Origin: Marinoscillum sp965229915
GTDB lineage: Bacteria; Bacteroidota; Bacteroidia; Cytophagales; Cyclobacteriaceae
Length of the DNA: 64,000 nucleotides
Direction: 5' to 3'
Assembly: GCF_965229915.1 (NCBI RefSeq)
Contig: NZ_CBDDJZ010000001.1
Span: 3,844,001-3,908,000, forward strand
Shown: one piece after another, positions 8,129 through 15,825 of the stretch
Numbering within the stretch: the stretch's first letter is position 1
Layout of the letters: each line of letters begins with the position of its first letter
The notes under the pieces: model-generated
What the model saw: the letters and a program-made list of their open reading frames with translations, nothing else
Database searches by the model: none
What the model was told of the DNA's origin: nothing
Position numbers and translations under genes: made by a program

Positions 8129-9169
8129 ATGCGCACTTTTTTTCAATCATTACTAGTTACTGCAGTTGTTTCCATTGTCATCTCTTGCTCTAATGGAGCT
8201 CCAGAGCCACAAGTGATCGGTCAGTTCGATGGTGGCATTTTTGTGTCGAATGAAGGCAATTTTGGAGAAGGAGATGGGTCACTCAGCTTTATCAATGCTA
8301 GTGGTAATGTCACGAATCAGGTATTCAAAGAGGCTAATGGTTATCCACTCGGGGATGTGGTGCAATCAGTACACATAGATGATGACTTGCTTTTTATGGT
8401 GGTCAATAACTCCAACAAGATTGAAGTCGCAAGCCTTGAAGACAGCTTGTACTCCCAGTATAGTATTGAAGACTTGAGCCTTCCGAGATACATGACTTCT
8501 CATAATGGACTTGGGTATGTCACCGAATGGGTGAGTTTTACTGAAAAAGGTCGCGTAAGCATTTTTGATTTAGAAACAGGATCGATACAATCGTCTATTG
8601 AGGTGGGTTTTGGGCCAGAAGGGCTTATTCTGGCAGATGACTACTTATATGTGTCTAATAATTTCAGTACGAATGTAAGCGTGATTGATCTGGATATGGG
8701 TGAAGTCATCAACACAATAGAAGTAGGAAATGCTCCCTCGCAGATGGCGCTTGATGCTGAAGGTCATCTATGGGTGGCTTGTCAGGGAGGTTATGATGAT
8801 AATTACGCACCGCTAGGTGATGGCAAACTGGTAGAGTTGGATGCAAGTACCGGAGATGTACTATCGAGTGTTGAGCTCCAGGTCAATTTCAATGGTAAAA
8901 TTGATGTTTCTCCAGTGGGGGATAAGCTCTTCTTCACCACTGGAAATGAATTAAAATCAATTAATACTGATGGAGCAGGTACTGCCGAGTTAATTCATCA
9001 ATTTGAATCTGTGACCTCTTTTTATGGTTTAGCGGTTTCAAAAGGAGGTGCTGTTTACCTGGCAGATGCAGGAAATTTCACTGAAAATGGGAAGGTTTAT
9101 GTTATTCTGGGTGACATACTACTGAGCTATTCAGTAGGTAGAGGCCCCAATGGATTTGCATTTAATTAA
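8129..9169 (+). CDS. btuG: BtuG-like surface lipoprotein, YncE/DUF5074-type beta-propeller
   Basis: A 346-residue lipoprotein. The signal MRTFFQSLLVTAVVSIVISC puts the lipidated Cys at residue 20. The body is a chain of propeller blades of YncE/DUF5074 type, e.g. GRVSIFDLETGSIQSSIEVG, then NVSVIDLDMGEVINTIEVG, then KLVELDASTGDVLSSVEL. In Bacteroides, BtuG is such a seven-bladed propeller. It binds B12 with extreme affinity on the cell surface and caps BtuB. Here the gene follows btuB by 4 bp under the same riboswitch, which supports the same role. That it is a functional BtuG is inferred from architecture and position, not from residue-level alignment. Confidence 0.75.
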   Translation: MRTFFQSLLVTAVVSIVISCSNGAPEPQVIGQFDGGIFVSNEGNFGEGDGSLSFINASGNVTNQVFKEANGYPLGDVVQSVHIDDDLLFMVVNNSNKIEVASLEDSLYSQYSIEDLSLPRYMTSHNGLGYVTEWVSFTEKGRVSIFDLETGSIQSSIEVGFGPEGLILADDYLYVSNNFSTNVSVIDLDMGEVINTIEVGNAPSQMALDAEGHLWVACQGGYDDNYAPLGDGKLVELDASTGDVLSSVELQVNFNGKIDVSPVGDKLFFTTGNELKSINTDGAGTAELIHQFESVTSFYGLAVSKGGAVYLADAGNFTENGKVYVILGDILLSYSVGRGPNGFAFN

Positions 9170-10145
9170 AGAGTTGGGCGACTGCATGGCGGACAGATAG
9201 TTCGCCTGCTGTTACTTTTGCTCCAAGCTGTTGAAGTAGTGTTTTTTTGGCTGGGTCATTAAAGAATTCTGACTCTAGTCTTAGTTTAATGACCTCATGC
9301 ATCCATTTTAAGTTCTGCTCGCGCCGCTGTTTATTGAAGTAATCGTTTTGCTGAGTGAGTGCCTTGTATTCTGTCACTATTTCCCAAATGCCTTCTATTC
9401 CTGTTTTTTCCAGTGCGGAGCAAAGAGAAACAGGAACTGTCCATCCACCTTCATGTGCTGGTAATAAGTGTAGCGCATTTTGATAGGCTTTTTGAGCATT
9501 TTTAGCAGCCTTCATATTGTCTGCTTCGGCTTTGTTGATCACGAGCGCATCGGCCATTTCCATAATGCCGCGCTTGATACCTTGTAGTTCGTCACCACCA
9601 CCAGCGAGCATTAGCAACAAAAAGAAGTCGACCATATCATTTACGGCAGTTTCTGATTGTCCAACACCTACTGTTTCTACAATGATCACATCATATCCAG
9701 CCGCTTCGCATAGTATAATAGTTTCTCTGGTTTTTTGTGCCACACCTCCCAGTGAAGAACCCGAAGGTGACGGCCGGATGAAAGCATTAGGATTCTTCGA
9801 CAATTCATTCATCCGGGTCTTATCGCCCAGTATGCTTCCTTTTGTGACGGAGCTACTAGGATCTATGGTCAGCACAGCCAGTTTTTTTCCTACGGAAGTA
9901 AGATACGTACCAAAGGCTTCAATAAAGGTGCTTTTACCTACTCCAGGGACTCCAGTAATACCAATGCGCACGCTATTACCGGATTTTGGAATGATCTGAT
10001 CCAGCAATTCCGCTCCTTGAGCCTGATCTGATGCTAACTTACTCTCTATGATGGTGATAGCCCTGCTGAGCATCACCCGATTCGATTGATCGATACCATG
10101 GACCAGTTCGTCTAAAGAGGGTCTGTTAATTGGTCGATCTTTCAT
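9162..10145 (-). CDS. meaB: Methylmalonyl-CoA mutase-associated GTPase MeaB (ArgK family)
   Basis: A 327-residue G3E-family GTPase. Walker A GVPGVGKST is at about 65-73, the switch and Walker B segment IIVETVGVGQSE at about 154-165, and the guanine-specificity NKAE at about 204-207. MeaB protects and reactivates B12-dependent methylmalonyl-CoA mutase and gates cofactor loading. Its partner mutase is encoded 2.4 kb further on, on the same strand, beyond two plus-strand genes. The gene is convergent with the BtuG-like gene and their ends overlap by 8 bp, so no intergenic terminator fits between them. Confidence 0.95.
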   Translation of the reverse strand: MKDRPINRPSLDELVHGIDQSNRVMLSRAITIIESKLASDQAQGAELLDQIIPKSGNSVRIGITGVPGVGKSTFIEAFGTYLTSVGKKLAVLTIDPSSSVTKGSILGDKTRMNELSKNPNAFIRPSPSGSSLGGVAQKTRETIILCEAAGYDVIIVETVGVGQSETAVNDMVDFFLLLMLAGGGDELQGIKRGIMEMADALVINKAEADNMKAAKNAQKAYQNALHLLPAHEGGWTVPVSLCSALEKTGIEGIWEIVTEYKALTQQNDYFNKQRREQNLKWMHEVIKLRLESEFFNDPAKKTLLQQLGAKVTAGELSVRHAVAQLFN

Positions 10146-10290
10146 TGCTTTAATTAGAATTTGATTGAAAAATTGATTAATTTCAATAAAAAATTATATT
10201 TTACTTATATTGCATTTGAACTATGCATGAATGCTGGTTAATTGCGGGTAAAGTAAAATCTTTTTAATCACCCGCTAACACTAAAAACAC

Positions 10291-11538
10291 ATGTTTAGAA
10301 AATTCTGGCTTGATGTCATATTAGGTACAGCATTCATATTTGGCTTGATGGGACTGTTCAACAGTGTCACAGCCTTTAAGATCTTTGACGTATTTGACCC
10401 TATTGGAGAAGCTTTCGGTGACATGGAAATGACCGATATCGTGTTTTCTCAGCTTCGGGATGACCCTGTGGCAGAAGAACGAGTAGTGTTGGTCAACCTG
10501 AGTAACCTTCAGCGCGGCGAGATTGGAATGATGCTGCAAATCATCAGTAAATACAATCCTGCCTGTATCGGTATTGACTCCTTTTTCTATGATCCCAAGG
10601 AAGATACTCTTGGTGACATGATGCTGATGGAAGGTCTGGCAAGTGTTGATAACCTAATACTGGCTGAAAAACTCCTTCCGGATCCTGAAGACCCATCAAA
10701 TGATACCATTCTGTATTCATGGGAGCCGTTCAATCAATTTGCTGCAAGTAATGCTTTTGTAAATCTGATTACGGATGCAGAGGTGCAGGAAGAGTTGAAA
10801 ATGTGTCGTGAGTTTAATCCTACTTTTGATATCAAAGGTGATCAGCGACTGGCATTTGCCGTTCAGATGGCGGCTGCTTACGATTCCGCGGCTGCTGCGG
10901 ATTTCATTGCAAGAAACAATGAAGTGGAAATCATCAACTATCGAGGGAACGTACTCGATTATGGTGCAACCAAATTTGGCAATAAATATTATGCCCTGGA
11001 TGTGCCGGATGTATTTAATGAGAATTTCGTGCCGGACATGATCGAAGGCAAAATTGTTATGTTTTGCTATCTCGGTAAGTTCCTGGGAGACCGAGAGTCT
11101 CTGGAAGATAAGTTTTATACGCCATTGAATGAAAAGTACATCGGAAGAGCATTCCCAGACATGTATGGAGGAGTGGTTCATGCCAACATCATCACGATGA
11201 TCCTGAATAGAGATTATATCAACGTGATGAGCGAGTATGCAGGAATTATTTTCGCGATTGTGCTGTGTTTTTTGAATGTGGCACTGTTTTCGCTGATCTA
11301 TAAAAAGATACCTAAATGGTATGATGGAATCACCAAACTCTTCCAATTGACAGAAATTGCCATTTTGGTCTATGGGGTTATTTACGTATTGGAGCTTTAC
11401 AGCTTCAAAGCTGACATTGCTCTAGCTACTTTTGCTGTAGGATTAGCTGGAGATTCATTAGAAGTTTACTACGGCGTAGTGAAAAACGCATTTACAAAAG
11501 AAGGGAGAAAATCTCTTTTTAAAGTTGATAAATTATAA
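10291..11538 (+). CDS. CHASE2-domain membrane protein without an output domain
   Basis: A 415-residue protein with one N-terminal membrane segment (about 7-25), a large extracytoplasmic region (about 30-305) that reads as CHASE2 (ERVVLVNLSNLQRGEIGMM, then CIGIDSFFYDP), and three C-terminal membrane segments (about 310-400). CHASE2 is an extracellular sensor module usually fused to adenylate cyclases or histidine kinases. Here the frame stops shortly after the last membrane helix (SLFKVDKL), so there is no catalytic output. It precedes a FecR-like exported protein by about 30 bp and is probably cotranscribed with it. Upstream (10146-10290) is AT-rich and probably holds the promoter. Confidence 0.8.
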   Translation: MFRKFWLDVILGTAFIFGLMGLFNSVTAFKIFDVFDPIGEAFGDMEMTDIVFSQLRDDPVAEERVVLVNLSNLQRGEIGMMLQIISKYNPACIGIDSFFYDPKEDTLGDMMLMEGLASVDNLILAEKLLPDPEDPSNDTILYSWEPFNQFAASNAFVNLITDAEVQEELKMCREFNPTFDIKGDQRLAFAVQMAAAYDSAAAADFIARNNEVEIINYRGNVLDYGATKFGNKYYALDVPDVFNENFVPDMIEGKIVMFCYLGKFLGDRESLEDKFYTPLNEKYIGRAFPDMYGGVVHANIITMILNRDYINVMSEYAGIIFAIVLCFLNVALFSLIYKKIPKWYDGITKLFQLTEIAILVYGVIYVLELYSFKADIALATFAVGLAGDSLEVYYGVVKNAFTKEGRKSLFKVDKL

Positions 11539-11572
11539 CTTTACAACACATTTACACAAACGCTTAATGATT

Positions 11573-12499
11573 ATGAGAAAGTTTATTTCTTATGCTTTAG
11601 TTGCAGGTATGATACTAGTGAGTGGTGTGGTTTCTGCACAGGACTATGCATTCAGAGTATTGGCAAACAAAGGTGAAAACCAATTGAAGAAAGCAGGAAG
11701 CGCTCAGGCTGAAACGTTAAAGACTGGTGCTAAACTGAATTCTGGAGACGAAATCATTGCATCGGAAGGTGCATATATTGGTTTGATGCACAAGACTGGT
11801 AAGACCACCGAAATAAGAGGTGCGGGTACCAAGAAGATATCAGACATAGAGAAAAACATCAGCACAGGAAGCTCAAGTATTGCTAGTCGGTATGCTCAGT
11901 TCGTCATGAATAAGATGAACGAGGAAGAGAATACTGACTACAGATCAAGATTGAATGCCACTGGAGCTGTTTCGAGAGCTACTGGTTCAGCGGCTATCAA
12001 TGTGATGGCACCATCTCAGGCTGATCTTTTAGGAAGCACTGCCATCCTTAGATGGGATGCTCCCGAGGGAATGGAAGAAGGAGATCTTTACATCGTGAAA
12101 ATTGAAAACATTTTCAACGAGGTGATCTACTCTGAGGAGACTGCTAAAACATCTGTTGAGTTAGATTTTGCAGACGAGGCTCTTGCTTATGACATGGGTC
12201 TTTACCTGGTAAAAATCTACAAGAAAGGTGACGAGGAAATTGCTTCAAGCGAAATTGGAATCAAAAAAGTGAAGTCTAGTGACAAAGTGGAAGTGCAAGA
12301 AAGTCTTGCTAATCTGAAGAGTGAAGTTTCAGAAGACTCGCCACTAAACAAAATCATCTACGCTTCATTCTATGAAGAAAATGGATTGATCCTGGATGCA
12401 TTGACCAAATACGAGGAAGCGATCAAGATGTCTCCTGAAATCGAGGATTTCCAGGAACTGTATCAAAACTTCCTGATCAAAAACGGTCTTGCAGAATAA
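11573..12499 (+). CDS. Exported FecR-like protein with TPR-like C-terminus, partner of the CHASE2 protein
   Basis: A 308-residue exported protein. I chose ATG 11573 because it gives a standard signal peptide (MRKFISYALVAGMILVSG, cleaved near VSAQ); ATG 11567 is equally possible, while the longer TTG start at 11525 overlaps the previous gene. Residues about 49-85 (GAKLNSGDEIIASEGAYIG then GKTTEIRGAG) resemble a FecR-type domain. The C-terminal stretch ILDALTKYEEAIKMSPEIED resembles one TPR repeat. No lipobox. FecR-like genes next to CHASE2 genes recur in bacteria, but the joint function is not established. A strong terminator follows. Confidence 0.65.
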   Translation: MRKFISYALVAGMILVSGVVSAQDYAFRVLANKGENQLKKAGSAQAETLKTGAKLNSGDEIIASEGAYIGLMHKTGKTTEIRGAGTKKISDIEKNISTGSSSIASRYAQFVMNKMNEEENTDYRSRLNATGAVSRATGSAAINVMAPSQADLLGSTAILRWDAPEGMEEGDLYIVKIENIFNEVIYSEETAKTSVELDFADEALAYDMGLYLVKIYKKGDEEIASSEIGIKKVKSSDKVEVQESLANLKSEVSEDSPLNKIIYASFYEENGLILDALTKYEEAIKMSPEIEDFQELYQNFLIKNGLAE

Positions 12500-12522
12500 A
12501 CGTTGATAATAGCATTAAAATG

Positions 12523-12560
12523 AAAAACCCTGACAAAGCAAGCTTTGTCAGGGTTTTTTT
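12523..12560. terminator. Bidirectional rho-independent terminator
   Basis: A perfect inverted repeat AAAAACCCTGACAAAGC (12523-12539) and GCTTTGTCAGGGTTTTT (12542-12558) with a tiny loop and T-runs on both strands. It separates the convergent FecR-like and mutase genes and can serve both. Confidence 0.92.
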
Positions 12561-12577
12561 ATGCTTTTTCTTTTCTG

Positions 12578-15500
12578 CTATACCCCAATCAGTTTCTCTA
12601 AAATACTGATCGCTGCCTTAGCGATGACTGTACCAGGGCCAAAGATAAACGAGACCCCCTTATCATTCAGGAATTGATGATCGTTTTCCGGAATGATCCC
12701 TCCGGCAATTACCATAATATCTGATCGACCAAGCTTTTTAAGTTCACTTATCAGTTCTGGAACCAATGTTTTATGGCCACCAGCCAGTGATGATGCCCCC
12801 ACGATGTGAACGTCATTTTCAGTTGCTTGAATGGCAACTTCTTCGGGTGTTTGAAACAATGGCCCGATATCAACATCAAATCCAAGATCGGCAAATGCTG
12901 TCGCTATTACTTTTGCACCACGGTCGTGTCCGTCCTGTCCCATTTTAGCTACGAGAATCCTCGGCCTGCGTCCTTCTAGCTCTTCGAATTGGTCAGATAA
13001 GGCTCTGGCTTTCTTGAAATGATCGTCTTGTTTGATTTCAGATGAGTACACGCCTGAGATGGTTTGGTTTTTTGCTTGATACCGCCCAAATACCTGCTCC
13101 ATTGCATCGGAAATTTCACCAAGAGTGGCTCGGTTTCTAGCTGCATCTACGGCTAAATCTAGTAAATTTCCCTGGCCTGTTGCGCATGCTTCAGTTATAG
13201 CCTTCAGACTTTGATTCACCATATCTGCATTTCTTGAAGCTTTGATCTGGTCAAGCCTGGCAATTTGCTTGGTACGCACTTCATTATTGTCCACTTCTAA
13301 AAGCTCTATCTCCACTTTCTCCTCATATTCATATCGGTTTACCCCTACAATTACCTCTTTACCAGAGTCGATCTTCGCTTGTTTTCTGGCAGCCGCTTCT
13401 TCGATTTTCATTTTGGGATAACCAGATTCGATAGCCTTGGCCATACCACCCATGTTTTCTACTTCCTGAATGATCTCCCAGGCCTCATTGATGAGCTGAG
13501 CAGTTCTGCGCTCCACCTCTTCAGATCCACCCCACGGGTCTACGATTTGGGTGATGTTAATTTCGTTTTGAAGGTATTTCTGTGTCTCTCTAGCTATTGC
13601 AGCCGAGTAGTCAGTAGGGAGTGCAATTGCCTCATCCAGTGCATTGGTATGCAAAGATTGGGTATGGCCAAATGCGGCAGCCAATGCTTCAATTGCTGTT
13701 CGACCCACGTTATTGTAAGGATCCTGCGCAGTTAGACTATAGCCAGATGTTTGGCTATGTGTTCTAAGTGCCATGGATTTGGTGTTTTCCGGATTGAACT
13801 GTTTGACCAACTTGGCCCATAGAATCCTGCCAGCCCGCATTTTAGCAATTTCGGTGAAGAAGTCCATTCCAATCCCCCAAAAGAACGAAAGTCTTGGGGC
13901 AAAGGAGTCAATTGGAATACCTGCTTCCAAACCCGTTTTGATGTACTCTACACCATCTGCTAGCGTAAATGCCAACTCTAGTGCAGCTGTGGCGCCTGCT
14001 TCATGCATATGGTAACCGCTGATACTAATCGAGTTGAACCTTGGCATGTTCTGGGAGGTGTAGCGGAAAATGTCCGCTATGATCCGCATGGAAGGTTTTG
14101 GTGGGTAGATGTAGGTGTTGCGCACCATAAACTCCTTCAAAATGTCATTTTGGATCGTTCCGGTAAGTTGTTCTGGTGAGACGCCTTGCTCTTCCGCTGC
14201 AACTATATAAAAAGCCATGATAGGAATCACGGCTCCATTCATGGTCATGGAAACTGACATCTGTTCCAGCGGTATTTGATCAAAAAGGATCTTCATATCC
14301 TCCACAGAGTCAATGGCCACACCTGCTTTGCCAACATCGCCTGACACACGCGGGTGATCACTATCATACCCTCTATGAGTAGCTAAGTCAAATGCTACGG
14401 ACAATCCCTTCTGTCCAGCAGCCAAATTTCTGCGGTAAAACGCATTGGACTCCTCTGCGGTAGAAAATCCCGCATATTGACGGATAGTCCAGGGCCTCAC
14501 GGCGTACATGGTGGCATAGGGTCCTCTTAAATAGGGAGGGACACCTGCTGCGTAGCCCAAATGGGGGAAGTCAGATGCTGGATCAGCAACCAAATTTGTG
14601 TTGAATACCTCGGAGTAACTTTTGCCAAGTGTAACCTCACCCAGTTGGTTCCATACCATTTGAGCGAGTTTATCAGTCAGTACATCCACAAAATAGGATC
14701 CGTTGGCGGCAGTTTGTATAGACGTGAGTTTGGATTCATGTCTGATGAGGTTGCCAATGTTTCGACTGATTCTATGAGCCCCATGCGCTGCCCAGGATGC
14801 CTCGCCTGGGTGAAACGAAATGCTATCTACGCCAGCGATGATTGCTGCCAAACCGGAGGTAGTCTGTCTCAGTAGGTGGTCACCTTCGTTAGTGCCCGGT
14901 AGAGGTTCACCATGAATGCTTACGCGATAGTCTTGATTGTGAAGTTTAGCCAGACCTTTGGAGAGTAGTTGGATCACTCTGATTTTGGCCAGTTCATGAA
15001 AAAAATCAGCACCAATTGGGAGGATCAACGTACAGAAGAAACCATTCTGTGCGGCCGTGTTCACAGCCTCACTGACTTGATCAAGCAGACCTTTGTTATT
15101 AATGTAGAAGGCGTTGGTGAAGTCTTTGCTATCTGATACCACATTTAGACCAAAACCCCGAATGGTATCTTTTAATTGAAAACTGGAAGCCTCATTGTCA
15201 AAAGCGATGTGGCAATGTTCTGGCTCGATTCCATCTAATAATACACCTACACTATTCTGATCAATTTGCCCTTTGAAGAATACACCGGTGCATCCGCTCA
15301 TTAGGGCATGTTTAGCGTGTTCGTTAGCTTCTTTTGGATGTTGTATCAGCACCCGCTCATACTGAGTCCATTCGCCTGGTGTAGGATCAGCAAGCCATTG
15401 CGAGATATAACCCGTGTTAGCTGAGTTAGAGGAATCGTAGTATGCCAGCAGATCTAGTCCCTGTACGGATGACCACTTTAATGCTTGATTGGGGTCTTCA

Positions 15501-15586
15501 CCTTTGAGTAATTTTTTAGCAGCTTCTTCCCACTCAGAGTAGGGGGTAAGTGAGAATTCTGTAAAATTGGGGTTGTTGTTTTTCAT
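12578..15586 (-). CDS. mutB: Methylmalonyl-CoA mutase, fused small-subunit-like and large-subunit protein
   Basis: A 1002-residue protein from ATG 15586 (a TTG 9 bp upstream is possible but lies in a putative promoter box). Residues 1 to about 317 resemble the MutA small subunit: FSLTPYSEWEEAAKKLLKG at the start, HGEPLPGTNEGDHLLRQTTS and ANGSYFVDVLTDKLAQMVW later. From about 335 it is a full MutB: VPPYLRGPYATMYAVRPWT (about 349-367), LSVAFDLATHRGYDSDHPR, and the C-terminal B12-binding domain with MGQDGHDRGAK, whose DGHDRG (about 885-890) carries the lower-axial histidine. It interconverts succinyl-CoA and methylmalonyl-CoA. MutA normally also has a degenerate B12-binding end; that part is missing here. 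Confidence 0.93.
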   Translation of the reverse strand: MKNNNPNFTEFSLTPYSEWEEAAKKLLKGEDPNQALKWSSVQGLDLLAYYDSSNSANTGYISQWLADPTPGEWTQYERVLIQHPKEANEHAKHALMSGCTGVFFKGQIDQNSVGVLLDGIEPEHCHIAFDNEASSFQLKDTIRGFGLNVVSDSKDFTNAFYINNKGLLDQVSEAVNTAAQNGFFCTLILPIGADFFHELAKIRVIQLLSKGLAKLHNQDYRVSIHGEPLPGTNEGDHLLRQTTSGLAAIIAGVDSISFHPGEASWAAHGAHRISRNIGNLIRHESKLTSIQTAANGSYFVDVLTDKLAQMVWNQLGEVTLGKSYSEVFNTNLVADPASDFPHLGYAAGVPPYLRGPYATMYAVRPWTIRQYAGFSTAEESNAFYRRNLAAGQKGLSVAFDLATHRGYDSDHPRVSGDVGKAGVAIDSVEDMKILFDQIPLEQMSVSMTMNGAVIPIMAFYIVAAEEQGVSPEQLTGTIQNDILKEFMVRNTYIYPPKPSMRIIADIFRYTSQNMPRFNSISISGYHMHEAGATAALELAFTLADGVEYIKTGLEAGIPIDSFAPRLSFFWGIGMDFFTEIAKMRAGRILWAKLVKQFNPENTKSMALRTHSQTSGYSLTAQDPYNNVGRTAIEALAAAFGHTQSLHTNALDEAIALPTDYSAAIARETQKYLQNEINITQIVDPWGGSEEVERRTAQLINEAWEIIQEVENMGGMAKAIESGYPKMKIEEAAARKQAKIDSGKEVIVGVNRYEYEEKVEIELLEVDNNEVRTKQIARLDQIKASRNADMVNQSLKAITEACATGQGNLLDLAVDAARNRATLGEISDAMEQVFGRYQAKNQTISGVYSSEIKQDDHFKKARALSDQFEELEGRRPRILVAKMGQDGHDRGAKVIATAFADLGFDVDIGPLFQTPEEVAIQATENDVHIVGASSLAGGHKTLVPELISELKKLGRSDIMVIAGGIIPENDHQFLNDKGVSFIFGPGTVIAKAAISILEKLIGV

Positions 15587-15592
15587 GATAAG

Positions 15593-15600
15593 CAAATTTA
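15593..15600 (-). promoter_or_regulatory. -7 promoter box immediately before the mutase start
   Basis: On the minus strand the bases read TAAATTTG, a perfect TAnnTTTG box. Its last base is 6 nt before ATG 15586, so the transcript would start at or next to the ATG. No good -33 element was seen. Confidence 0.4.
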
Positions 15601-15660
15601 CAAATCATGCTTCAGCAGGAGTGAAAATTCGCTTGAAAAAATCTGTTTGTATTTTTCGAA

Positions 15661-15825
15661 GAAAAAAACTGGCAAACCCCTCATTTTTTAGAGAATAAAA
15701 GGATTATAAAAAGTCAAGGGTAAAAGTCATTTTTTTCTTAAATAATTTATCCACAATTTTGATGTCCCCCTCTTCTGAAAGGGTATCTTTTTTGGTCTAA
15801 TTTCCAAATAAAATATAAATCGCCG
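15661..15825. promoter_or_regulatory. dnaA upstream region with one perfect DnaA box
   Basis: TTATCCACA at 15747-15755 is an exact consensus DnaA box, in a very AT-rich stretch that includes an A/T-rich tract at about 15685-15750. A TATCTTTT box at 15784-15791 with TTTG at 15758-15761 could be the dnaA promoter. A single box supports autoregulation by DnaA; a full replication origin would need a cluster of boxes, which I do not see here. Confidence 0.5.

Noticed and set aside
10717..11346. A 209-codon minus-strand frame inside the CHASE2 gene
   Set aside because: Fully contained in a well-supported gene on the other strand, with Cys/His/Ile-rich composition typical of a shadow frame.
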